This document shows positions 1-7,256 of a DNA stretch of 64,000 nucleotides, in pieces (position 1 is the first letter of the stretch; each line of letters starts with the position of its first letter). The notes beneath the pieces are model-generated. The model was not told the origin of the DNA, did not search any database, and saw nothing but the letters and a program-made list of their open reading frames with translations. Made by a program: the position numbers and the translations under genes. The DNA is from Microvirga terrestris (GTDB taxonomy: Bacteria > Pseudomonadota > Alphaproteobacteria > Rhizobiales > Beijerinckiaceae), in the NCBI RefSeq assembly GCF_015694425.1, contig NZ_JADQDN010000004.1, forward strand, positions 364,989-428,988, written 5' to 3'.

Positions 1-771
1 CGCCTCGATGAGTTTGGTGAGCGCCCCCTCGTCGATGATCTCGCCGCGGGCGGTGTTCACCAGGATCGCGTCGGGCTTCATGAGCTTCAGGCGCCGCGCC
101 GAGAGAAGATGATAGGTGGCCGGCGTATGCGGGCAATTCACGGACACGATGTCCATGCGGGCCAGCATCTGGTCGAGGGATTCCCAATAGGTCGCCTCAA
201 GCTCCGCCTCGATCTTCGGCGGCACGTGGCGGCGGTTGTGGTAGTGGATCGACAGGCCAAAAGCTTTCGCCCGCCGGGCCAGCGCCTGGCCGATGCGGCC
301 CATGCCGACGATGCCGAGGCGTTTGCCCGTGATGCGCCGCCCCAGCATCCAGGTGGGCGACCAGCCGGCCCAGTCCCCGTCCGGGATCACGCGGGCGCCC
401 TCCGGGAGGCGACGGGCCACCGCCAGGATCAGCGCCATGGTCATGTCGGCCGTGTCCTCGGTGAGCACGCCGGGGGTGTTGGTCACGGTGATGCCCTTGG
501 CCACCGCCGCCGACACATCGATGTTGTCGACGCCGTTGCCGAAATTGGCGATGAGCTTCAGGTTCGGCCCGGCCTGCTCGATGATGCCCGCATCGATCTC
601 GTCGGTGATGGTGGGAACCAACACGTCGGCGGTCTTGACCGCTTCCGCGAGCTCTTCGGCTGAGAGCGGCTTGTCCTCGAGGTTGAGGCGTGTGTCGAAC
701 AATTCGCGCAGGCGCGTCTCGATCACGTCGGGCAGGCGGCGGGTGACGACGACCAAAGGTCTTTTTTTCAT
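1..771 (-). CDS. D-2-hydroxyacid dehydrogenase, partial (3' end outside window)
   Basis: The first 257 codons of an NAD(P)-dependent D-2-hydroxyacid dehydrogenase of the glyoxylate/hydroxypyruvate reductase type are visible; the C-terminus lies beyond base 1. The Rossmann fold shows GMGRIG at residues 156-161, a substrate-loop segment NFGNGVDNID at 76-85, and the NTARGE segment near 237-242 that carries the catalytic Arg. The catalytic Glu and His of the family would lie in the missing part. The ATG at 771 opens with MKKRPLVVVTRR, a normal start for this family. The gene is divergent from the SH3 gene across about 165 bp. Substrate cannot be fixed from sequence; reduction of glyoxylate or hydroxypyruvate is most likely. 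Confidence 0.88.
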   Translation of the reverse strand, partial: MKKRPLVVVTRRLPDVIETRLRELFDTRLNLEDKPLSAEELAEAVKTADVLVPTITDEIDAGIIEQAGPNLKLIANFGNGVDNIDVSAAVAKGITVTNTPGVLTEDTADMTMALILAVARRLPEGARVIPDGDWAGWSPTWMLGRRITGKRLGIVGMGRIGQALARRAKAFGLSIHYHNRRHVPPKIEAELEATYWESLDQMLARMDIVSVNCPHTPATYHLLSARRLKLMKPDAILVNTARGEIIDEGALTKLIEA

Positions 772-936
772 CGGCCTAAATGCCCTCAGCACTGAAAAAA
801 CCGCGAATTGGAAAGAGTTTCACGCTCTCTTAACCCTGGTTCGGCGATCAAAGGTGACGACCCGCCGCGTGGCGGCATCCGTCAAGCTTCTCTACCAGAG
901 CCTGCCATCCAAGACAAAGTCATGATCGGGGAAACC

Positions 937-1470
937 ATGCGCAAGACCGTTCTTGCCCTTGCTGTCGTGAGCCTGAGCACCGGAGCGGCCCTTGCGCAGC
1001 AATCTCCAGGCGGACGCCTCGGCACCGGCCTGCCCGTGCCCCGCTATGTCAGCCTCAAGACCGACCGGGTCAACCTGCGCGAGGGCCCCTCCAAGGACCA
1101 CCGGACCGCCTGGGTGTTCCAGCGCGCGGGGCTGCCCGTGGAGATCATCGCCGAATACGAGACCTGGCGGCGCATCCGCGATTCGGAAGGCACTGAAGGC
1201 TGGGTTCTCCATTCGCTCCTGTCGGGGCGCCGCACGGCGCTTGCCATGCCCTGGGCCAAGGGCCACCAGCCGCCGATCAGCCTGTTCGAGCGCGCCGATG
1301 AGAAGAGTGGCGTGGCGGCTCATCTCCAGCCGGGGGTGATCACCAATATCAAGGGCTGCGACGGCCGGTGGTGCCGAGTGATGATCACCATGGACGGCGC
1401 CCGCGACGTGGACGGCTACATCCAGCAGGAGAAGCTGTGGGGCGTCTATCCCAACGAGACGGTCGAGTAG
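937..1470 (+). CDS. Secreted bacterial SH3 domain protein
   Basis: A 177-residue exported protein. It has a positively charged N-terminus, a hydrophobic stretch and an AxA-type signal peptidase site (GAALAQQ) near residue 20. The rest matches two bacterial SH3-like units: a first around residues 35-95 (VNLREGPSKDHR, then GWVLHSLLSGRR) and a second around 110-175 containing GRWCRV and GYIQQEKLWG. Such proteins are thought to bind cell-wall peptides in the periplasm. I chose ATG 937 because GGGGAA sits just before it and the signal peptide starts there; ATG 922 in the same frame is possible and adds five residues. A neighbouring 2-hydroxyacid dehydrogenase gene is common in Rhizobiales. No catalytic motif is visible. 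Confidence 0.82.
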   Translation: MRKTVLALAVVSLSTGAALAQQSPGGRLGTGLPVPRYVSLKTDRVNLREGPSKDHRTAWVFQRAGLPVEIIAEYETWRRIRDSEGTEGWVLHSLLSGRRTALAMPWAKGHQPPISLFERADEKSGVAAHLQPGVITNIKGCDGRWCRVMITMDGARDVDGYIQQEKLWGVYPNETVE

Positions 1471-1542
1471 GCCTTTACCGATTTATCAAGCTTTTGGGTT
1501 CTAGAACGAAGTAACACGTTCCTGCACCTGAAGGCCTGCTGT

Positions 1543-1692
1543 ATGACGCTTTCGCTCAGCCTCAAGAATATTCTCCCGATCCTGGCTCTGGTTCTCGGGA
1601 TCGCCTCGATCGTAGCGCCGCGCTTCCTCAACATCTTCGTGGCGATTTTTCTCATCGCCTATGCCCTGGTCGGTTTCGGGCTGCTGCGCTAG
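1543..1692 (+). CDS. Small DUF3096 membrane protein (49 aa)
   Basis: A 49-residue, almost entirely hydrophobic protein starting MTLSLSLKNILPILAL and ending GFGLLR. Two short membrane helices (about residues 8-23 and 28-47) flank a turn with a conserved-looking APRFLNIFVA segment, which resembles the DUF3096 family of tiny membrane proteins. A GAAGG ribosome-binding sequence lies about ten bases before the ATG. It stands alone, 72 bp after the SH3 gene and in the same direction. Function is unknown. Confidence 0.7.
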   Translation: MTLSLSLKNILPILALVLGIASIVAPRFLNIFVAIFLIAYALVGFGLLR

Positions 1693-1713
1693 CACGGCAG
1701 CCCGAGCTTGCTT

Positions 1714-2121
1714 TTACGCCGTCGCCAAGGGAGCATGCCATGGGAATGGCCAAGGTAAGGGTAAGCCTTCGAAGTCTTTGTCCGGGGCTCCTTTGGGCCG
1801 CTTGAACGTAGCCTCCTCTTTATTCGTCGAGCTGTGAATTCGAACGCCGCGCACCCAGTACGGGACAGGGAGGGCGAAGCAGACACAGATCGGGGAAATA
1901 ACGTAGAGAGCATAGCCAGTCGGAGCCGTTGCGATAAAATCGAGATCCAGAATCCCGTCCTCAGGCGGCGCGATATAGATCCAAGGGCTCAGTCGTGGAT
2001 TGGTCCAGCCCGTCGAGTTGACCTTCCCACGAGCCATGACGCTGATGGCCAAAGGAGCCTTAGGGACAAGATCGAAGCTTGCGACGTGTACTTCATCGAC
2101 GCTGTAAATTCGTGAGTCCAT
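1714..2121 (-). CDS. Hypothetical protein, 135 aa
   Basis: I do not recognise this protein. It is 135 residues long with no signal peptide, and begins MDSRIYSVDEVHVASFDLVP. It contains an aromatic/proline-rich middle (PWIYIAPPEDGILDLDF), a short hydrophobic stretch around 68-85 and a proline/tryptophan-rich C-terminus (LPLPWPFPWH). The gene is credible because a strong GAGGAGG ribosome-binding site precedes ATG 2121 at normal spacing and no other gene competes for the space. Its base composition is visibly less GC-rich than its neighbours, which suggests acquired or fast-evolving sequence. It converges on the DUF3096 gene with only 21 bp between them. Confidence 0.6.
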   Translation of the reverse strand: MDSRIYSVDEVHVASFDLVPKAPLAISVMARGKVNSTGWTNPRLSPWIYIAPPEDGILDLDFIATAPTGYALYVISPICVCFALPVPYWVRGVRIHSSTNKEEATFKRPKGAPDKDFEGLPLPWPFPWHAPLATA

Positions 2122-2247
2122 GATTGGCCTCCTCGTTCACCCCCCGATCAAGTGCGTAGCATGAGTTTCTCCAACTTTAGATTGCGAATAATTGCCTTTA
2201 CTCAACCATAGAGTTACCAGTGAAGGATAAAATGGGCCTCGTCGGTC

Positions 2248-3129
2248 TTATAGGACCTTTCGAACTGCCTTCTTCAGCCGCGGTCCAAAGACGTTAAAGG
2301 CGAGGCCCAGCACAATCACGGCGCCGCCGACAGCCTCGATCGGGTGCACCGCCTCGCCCAGGATGAGGACCGAGCCCAGGATCCCGGCGACCGGCACGAA
2401 GAGCGCGAAGGGCGTCACCGTGGCGGCCGGGTGGCGGGAGAGCAGATAGGCCCAGATCCCGAAGGCGAAGATCGTGGTCGGGTAGGCGAGATAGGCCACC
2501 GCCGCGAGCGTCCCGCCGTCCATGCGGGTCAGCGCGGCGATCACCGCTTCAGGGCCGTCGAGCCAGAGCGAGAGGCCGAAAAGCGGCAGCGGCGCGACCA
2601 GGCTCGACCAGACGATGAAGCCCAGCATGTCGACCCGGCCGGCCCGCTTGGACACGATGTTGGCCACGCCCCAGGCGGCGGCCGCGATTACCGTCATGAC
2701 GAACGGCCCGGCGCCCCCGCCGGTCATGCGCGGCCAAGCGATGAGCACGAGGCCCAGGCCGGCCACGAGTCCGCCTGCGATCTGATGCGGCCCGGGCCGT
2801 TCGTTCATCAGGAGGGCGGCGAAGAGGATCGTGAAGAAGACCTGCGCCTGCATCACCACGGAGGCGAGGCTCGCCGGCATGCCGAACGCGATGGCGGCAA
2901 AGAGCAGCCCGAACTGGGCGACACCCAGGAAGAAGCCGTAAGCCACGATGATCGTCCAGCTCGTCTTCGGACGCGGAACGAAGAAGACCGCTGGGATTGC
3001 GGCGAAGAGGAAGCGAAGGGCTGCCAGGAGCAGGGGCGGCGTGGTGCCGACCCCGAGCTTGATGACGACGAAGCTCAGGCCCCAGATCACCGTGACGAGA
3101 AGAGCGAAAAGGCTATGGCTGAGCGGCAT
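2248..3129 (-). CDS. EamA/DMT-family inner-membrane transporter
   Basis: A 293-residue drug/metabolite transporter of the EamA type: ten hydrophobic helices arranged as two tandem five-helix repeats, the first opening with FALLVTVIWGLSFVVIKLG and the second with VIAAAAWGVANIVSKRAG near residue 145. The family exports amino acids and other metabolites; the O-acetylserine/cysteine exporter is the best-known relative, but the substrate here is not predictable. I prefer the start MPLSHS at 3129. Upstream in-frame starts at 3138 and 3147 run into a dispersed palindromic repeat that begins at 3135. Confidence 0.85.
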   Translation of the reverse strand: MPLSHSLFALLVTVIWGLSFVVIKLGVGTTPPLLLAALRFLFAAIPAVFFVPRPKTSWTIIVAYGFFLGVAQFGLLFAAIAFGMPASLASVVMQAQVFFTILFAALLMNERPGPHQIAGGLVAGLGLVLIAWPRMTGGGAGPFVMTVIAAAAWGVANIVSKRAGRVDMLGFIVWSSLVAPLPLFGLSLWLDGPEAVIAALTRMDGGTLAAVAYLAYPTTIFAFGIWAYLLSRHPAATVTPFALFVPVAGILGSVLILGEAVHPIEAVGGAVIVLGLAFNVFGPRLKKAVRKVL

Positions 3130-3134
3130 CTGGA

Positions 3135-3179
3135 GCATCGGACCCAAAAGTGGAAGGCACTTTTGGGATTGATCCGATG
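3135..3179. repeat. Palindromic intergenic repeat, GCATCGGA/CCCAAAAGTG family
   Basis: Imperfect inverted repeat: GCATCGGA and CCCAAAAGTG on the left, a GAAGG loop, then CACTTTTGGG and TCCGATG on the right. The arms match those of the perfect palindrome at 9903-9954. It sits immediately upstream of the EamA gene and reaches its alternative start codons. Confidence 0.8.
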
Positions 3180-3297
3180 GTCAATCCCTTAAGCGGCGCA
3201 TCGTTGAGGGCAGAAAACCGGGGCCACTTTTCACTGGCGTGGCCCGCTGGGTCCGCCCGATGCGCTGAGTCCGGACGCCGCTCTCAACGAGGGAAGT

Positions 3298-3768
3298 TTA
3301 AGCGCCCTTGCGGCGCAGGCGCACGATCACCTCGACGCCCGCCACTTCCATGCCGTCGGGCGGTTGGGGCAGGTCGGCGACGCTCAGGCCTGAGATAGGC
3401 ATGTCCACGAGCTCGCCCTCTTCCTCCAGGAAGAAGTGGTGGTGCTCGGTGGGGTTTGTGTCGAAATAGGCCTTGGCGCCGTCCACAGCGAGCTGGCGCA
3501 GGAGGCCGGCCTCGGTGAACTGGTGCAGGGTGTTGTAGACGGTCGCCAGCGACACCGGCACGCGGGCGCGGGACGCCTCGTCGAAGAGCATTTCGGCCGT
3601 GATGTGCCGGTCGCCCTTGCCGAACAGAAGCCAGCCCAGGGACACGCGCTGACGGGTCGGACGCAGGCCCACGCGCCGCAGCTTGTCCCGCAATTCGGAC
3701 ACGGGGCAGCCCTTCCGGTGAGCCGGAGCGGTGGTGGATGCGATATAGGCGGACAAAGGATCGGTCAT
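3298..3768 (-). CDS. irr: Iron response regulator Irr (Fur family)
   Basis: A 156-residue Fur-superfamily regulator. The winged-helix domain includes LRPTRQRVSLGWLLF (35-49) and the recognition-helix region VSLATVYNTLHQF (72-84). Two heme-related features of rhizobial Irr are present: a Cys-Pro heme regulatory motif (G20-C21-P22) and a histidine cluster at 109-111 followed by FF. Irr represses iron-consuming pathways under iron limitation and is inactivated or degraded when heme is available. ATG 3768 gives a normal Irr length; the frame continues upstream but without family similarity. Position directly divergent from fabA is the conserved rhizobial arrangement and supports Irr over Fur or Mur. 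Confidence 0.9.
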   Translation of the reverse strand: MTDPLSAYIASTTAPAHRKGCPVSELRDKLRRVGLRPTRQRVSLGWLLFGKGDRHITAEMLFDEASRARVPVSLATVYNTLHQFTEAGLLRQLAVDGAKAYFDTNPTEHHHFFLEEEGELVDMPISGLSVADLPQPPDGMEVAGVEVIVRLRRKGA

Positions 3769-4030
3769 GTCACGGAACTGAATGGACGAATGCGCGCTTC
3801 TAACATCACGATAATAAGAAAGCGAGAGGGTTGCCGCAAGGCTGCCCCCGGATGGCTCATGGGAGCATGGTTCTTGGCAGGGTCCTTGGGATGATGGTTG
3901 AGGCTGGAAAGAATCCCGGCTCGGGTCCCTTTGATGGACGGCCAAGCCTGTGCTACCAGAGCCGCACCATGGCCCCGAGGCTTTCTTGAGGCCCCTTGTT
4001 GAGACCCTAGGGAAAGGATCGGCACCCGGC

Positions 4031-4552
4031 ATGGCCCGCCAGTCCAGCTTTAATTATGAAGAGCTCCTTGCCTGCGGGCGCGGAGAGTTGTTCGGCCCCG
4101 GCAACGCGCAATTGCCGCTTCCACCCATGCTGATGTTCGACCGCATCACCTCCATCGGCGAGGATGGCGGCGCCTACGGCAAGGGTCATGTGGTGGCGGA
4201 ACTCGACGTGCGGCCGGACCTCTGGTTCTTCCCCTGCCACTTCAAGGGCGACCCGGTGATGCCGGGCTGCCTCGGTCTCGACGCCCTCTGGCAGATGACC
4301 GGCTTCTTCCTCGGCTGGGGCGGCTCCCCGGGCCGCGGCCGGGCGCTCGGCGTCGGCGAAGTGAAGTTCTCCGATCAGGTGCTGCCCACCGTCAAGAAGG
4401 TGGTCTACGGCGTCGATCTCAAGCGCGTGTTCCGCTCGAAGCTGGTGCTCGGCATCGCCGACGGCTGGCTCGAGGCCGACGGTCGCCGGATCTACGAGGC
4501 CAAGGATATGCGCGTCGGGCTGTTCCAGGCCGAAGCTCCGGTCGGCGGGTAG
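4031..4552 (+). CDS. fabA: 3-hydroxydecanoyl-ACP dehydratase/isomerase
   Basis: A 173-residue FabA, the dehydratase/isomerase that makes trans-2- and cis-3-decenoyl-ACP and so starts unsaturated fatty-acid synthesis. The active-site residues fall at the same numbers as in E. coli FabA: His70 in FPCHFKGDP and Asp84 in [13 protein letters not shown] 4031 gives the usual N-terminus ([13 protein letters not shown]). It is first in a fabA-fabB-fabI series on the plus strand and is divergent from irr across about 260 bp. Confidence 0.97.
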   Translation: MARQSSFNYEELLACGRGELFGPGNAQLPLPPMLMFDRITSIGEDGGAYGKGHVVAELDVRPDLWFFPCHFKGDPVMPGCLGLDALWQMTGFFLGWGGSPGRGRALGVGEVKFSDQVLPTVKKVVYGVDLKRVFRSKLVLGIADGWLEADGRRIYEAKDMRVGLFQAEAPVGG

Positions 4553-4590
4553 TTCCGATCCAAACTGTTGACAAAGCGCAATCTTTTTTA

Positions 4591-4631
4591 AAGAACCGGC
4601 CCTGTCGTTCCACGGCAGGGCCTTCGTTCTT
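4591..4631 (+). terminator. Stem-loop between fabA and fabB
   Basis: A 10-bp GC-rich stem (GGCCCTGTCG at 4598-4607 with CGGCAGGGCC at 4613-4622, one G-U) is extended by AAGAAC/GTTCTT arms on the outside. The 3' side is only moderately T-rich. It may act as a partial terminator or mRNA stabiliser between fabA and fabB. Confidence 0.55.
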
Positions 4632-4741
4632 GGGATCACGCTTTATCCCATTCGCATGGCTCACTGTTGAGAATGCGCATCGTCGGCCTTACGTGTTGAA
4701 GCGTTAAGATCGGCCGTGAAGGTCCTGAGAAGAGGTAGGCT

Positions 4742-5965
4742 ATGAGGCGCGTCGTCGTCACCGGAATGGGCATCGTGTCGTCCATCGGCAACAACACGCA
4801 GGAGGTGCTGGCCTCCCTGCGCGAAGCGAAGTCCGGCATCACCAAGGCCGAGGATTTCGCGAAATACGGCTTCCGCTGCCAGGTGCAGGGCGCCCCGACC
4901 CTCAACCCGGAGGAGCTCGTCGACCGGCGCGCCATGCGCTTTCACGCCAAGGGCACTGCCTGGAATCATGTGGCCATGGACCAGGCGATCCGGGACTCCG
5001 GCCTCGAGGAGAGCGAGATCTCCAACGAGCGCACCGGCATCATCATGGGCTCGGGCGGTCCCTCCACCCGCATCATCGTGGAAGCCGCCGACATCACCCG
5101 TGAGAAGGGACCCAAGCGCATCGGACCGTTCGCTGTGCCCAAGGCCATGTCGTCCACGGCCTCGGCGACGCTCGCCACCTGGTTCAAGATCAAGGGCGTG
5201 AACTATTCGATCTCGTCGGCCTGCGCGACCTCCAACCATTGCGTCGGCAATGCCTACGAGATGATCCAGTACGGCAAGCAGGACGTGATGTTCGCCGGCG
5301 GCTGCGAAGACCTGGACTGGAGCATGTCCAACCTCTTCGACGCCATGGGCGCTATGTCCACCAAATACAACGACACTCCGTCGAAAGCCTCCCGCGCCTA
5401 TGACGTCAACCGCGACGGCTTCGTCATCGCCGGCGGGGCGGGCGTGCTGGTGCTGGAGGAGCTGGAGCATGCCAAGGCCCGCGGCGCCAAGATCTACGGC
5501 GAGATCGTCGGCTACGGCATGACCTCGGACGGCTACGACATGGTGGCGCCGTCCGGCGAAGGCGCGATCCGCTGCATGCGCATGGCGCTTGCGGGCGTGC
5601 ACAACCCGATCGACTACATCAACCCGCACGCCACCTCGACTCCCGTGGGCGACCAGAAGGAGATCGAGGCGATCCGCACGGTCTTCGGCTCGGGCGACAA
5701 GTGCCCGCCGATCTCCGCGACCAAATCCCTCACCGGCCACTCGCTGGGCGCGACCGGCGTGCAGGAGGCGATCTATTCGCTCTTGATGATGAAGAACGGC
5801 TTTATCTGCGAGAGCGCCCATATCGACGAGATCGATCCGGAATTCGCCGACATGAACATCGTGCGCAAGCGGATCGACGATGCGAAGATCGACACGGTCC
5901 TGTCGAACTCCTTCGGCTTCGGCGGCACCAATGCCACACTCGTCTTCAGCCGTCACAACGGGTAA
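4742..5965 (+). CDS. fabB: Beta-ketoacyl-ACP synthase I
   Basis: A 407-residue condensing enzyme that elongates cis-3-decenoyl-ACP and later acyl-ACPs by decarboxylative Claisen condensation with malonyl-ACP. The Cys-His-His triad is visible: Cys161 in SSACATS, His296 in NPHATSTP and His333 in [10 protein letters not shown]. The glycine-rich C-terminal loop [10 protein letters not shown] is also intact. Its place 189 bp after fabA identifies it as FabB rather than FabF. A stem-loop lies in the fabA-fabB gap, so the two may not be fully co-transcribed. Confidence 0.96.
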   Translation: MRRVVVTGMGIVSSIGNNTQEVLASLREAKSGITKAEDFAKYGFRCQVQGAPTLNPEELVDRRAMRFHAKGTAWNHVAMDQAIRDSGLEESEISNERTGIIMGSGGPSTRIIVEAADITREKGPKRIGPFAVPKAMSSTASATLATWFKIKGVNYSISSACATSNHCVGNAYEMIQYGKQDVMFAGGCEDLDWSMSNLFDAMGAMSTKYNDTPSKASRAYDVNRDGFVIAGGAGVLVLEELEHAKARGAKIYGEIVGYGMTSDGYDMVAPSGEGAIRCMRMALAGVHNPIDYINPHATSTPVGDQKEIEAIRTVFGSGDKCPPISATKSLTGHSLGATGVQEAIYSLLMMKNGFICESAHIDEIDPEFADMNIVRKRIDDAKIDTVLSNSFGFGGTNATLVFSRHNG

Positions 5966-6124
5966 GACTGACGTCATCAACCTGAGACAGGTCCATGCGA
6001 TGCGCCACTCATTCCAAGAGGGTCACGCATGGACATGCTCACCGACACCATAATTCCGGCTCGCGATGCACACTTTCATAACAATTGGCGTCGCACCCTG
6101 GAGCCGATGCAGAGGGGAACCCAC

Positions 6125-6955
6125 GTGACCGGTCTGATGCAAGGAAAGCGCGGCCTCATCATGGGCGTCGCGAACGACCACTCCATTGCCTGGGGCATCG
6201 CCAAGGCCCTGGCGCAGCATGAGGCGGAGCTCGCCTTCACCTATCAGGGCGAGGCGCTCGGCAAGCGCGTGGCTCCGCTGGCGCAGTCGCTCGGCTCCAA
6301 CCTCGTGATCGCCTGCGACGTGGAGGATCTCGCCTCGGTGGATGCGGTGTTCGACACCCTCGACAAGGCCTGGGACGGCCTCGACTTCGTGGTCCATGCC
6401 ATCGGCTTTTCCGACAAGTCGCAGCTCAAGGGCCCCTACGTAGACGTCACCACCCGGGAGAACTTTTCCCGCACCATGGTGATCTCCTGCTTCTCCTTCA
6501 CGGAGATCGCCCAACGGGCCGCCAAGCGCATGCGGAACGGCGGCTCGCTCCTGACGCTGACCTATGGCGGCTCGACCCGGGTCATGCCGAACTACAACGT
6601 GATGGGCGTGGCGAAGGCGGCCCTTGAGGCATCCGTGCGCTACATCGCCAATGATCTCGGCCCGGACGGCATCCGCTGCAATGCCATCTCGGCCGGTCCC
6701 GTGCGGACGCTCGCCGGCGCGGGCATCGCCGATGCGCGCCTGATGTTCACCTACCAGAAGGCCCATTCTCCCTTACGCCAGAACATCACCATCGAGGATG
6801 TGGGGGGTGCGGCCCTCTACATGCTGTCGGATCTGTCCCGCGGTGTGACCGGCGAGATCCACTACGTGGATTCCGGCTACAACATCATTTCCATGCCGCG
6901 CCCCGAGGTACTGAAGGCCCAGGATGCCGCCGGCGTGACGGGCGAGGAAGACTGA
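6125..6955 (+). CDS. fabI: Enoyl-ACP reductase (NADH)
   Basis: A 276-residue short-chain reductase that performs the last step of each fatty-acid elongation cycle. It shows the FabI nucleotide-binding start GLIMGVANDHSIAWGIAKAL and the catalytic Tyr-x6-Lys in YNVMGVAK. I chose GTG 6125 because a GAGGGGAA ribosome-binding site lies six bases upstream and the resulting N-terminus (MTGLMQGKRG) matches the family. The frame also opens at ATG 6029, behind AGAGGG, which would add 32 residues with no family counterpart. A good terminator follows at 7002. Confidence 0.95.
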   Translation: MTGLMQGKRGLIMGVANDHSIAWGIAKALAQHEAELAFTYQGEALGKRVAPLAQSLGSNLVIACDVEDLASVDAVFDTLDKAWDGLDFVVHAIGFSDKSQLKGPYVDVTTRENFSRTMVISCFSFTEIAQRAAKRMRNGGSLLTLTYGGSTRVMPNYNVMGVAKAALEASVRYIANDLGPDGIRCNAISAGPVRTLAGAGIADARLMFTYQKAHSPLRQNITIEDVGGAALYMLSDLSRGVTGEIHYVDSGYNIISMPRPEVLKAQDAAGVTGEED

Positions 6956-7256
6956 AGCGAGATCGTTCGCGCCGATCCCGGATCGGTGCCTGACTATGCG
7001 GAGGCCGGTCGTTGCGAGACGAGCGGCCTTTTTGCGTTCGACCCACCGATATCCTTAACAGAGCAGCGCCCTGGCAGGCGGCATCGGGGTTCCCTCTGCC
7101 AGCAACGGCTCTCAGCCCTCGAATTCCCTAAAGGAAAAACCCGTTATCGATTTAATTAACCCTTGCAATCGCAAGGTGCCTTTTGTCGGATAGACAGAAG
7201 GAGCCATGTCGGCCAAGATTTTTTCCCTGACATTTTAGTATTCTCAAGTCTGTCAA
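6956..7256 (+). other. Intergenic region: fabI terminator and leader of the GGDEF-EAL gene
   Basis: The first part carries the fabI terminator (7002-7034). The second part is AT-rich and has a small hairpin (CCTTGC/GCAAGG at 7161-7176). At 7206-7238 there is a ten-codon frame, MSAKIFSLTF then TAG, behind AAGGAG. It is in the same frame as the downstream gene but separated from it by the amber codon. No RNA gene was recognised. Confidence 0.5.
7002..7034 (+). terminator. Rho-independent terminator after fabI
   Basis: AGGCCG (7002-7007) pairs with CGGCCT (7024-7029) across a 16-base loop and is followed by a run of five T. It ends the fabA-fabB-fabI series. Confidence 0.7.

Noticed and set aside
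1498..1520. EcfG or ICE box around GTTCTAGAAC before the DUF3096 gene
   Set aside because: Spacing between GGAAC-like and CGTT-like parts is wrong, and the palindrome lacks the ICE centre.
4661..5980. Long open frame antisense to fabB
   Set aside because: fabB has an intact catalytic triad; the antisense frame has no recognisable motif.
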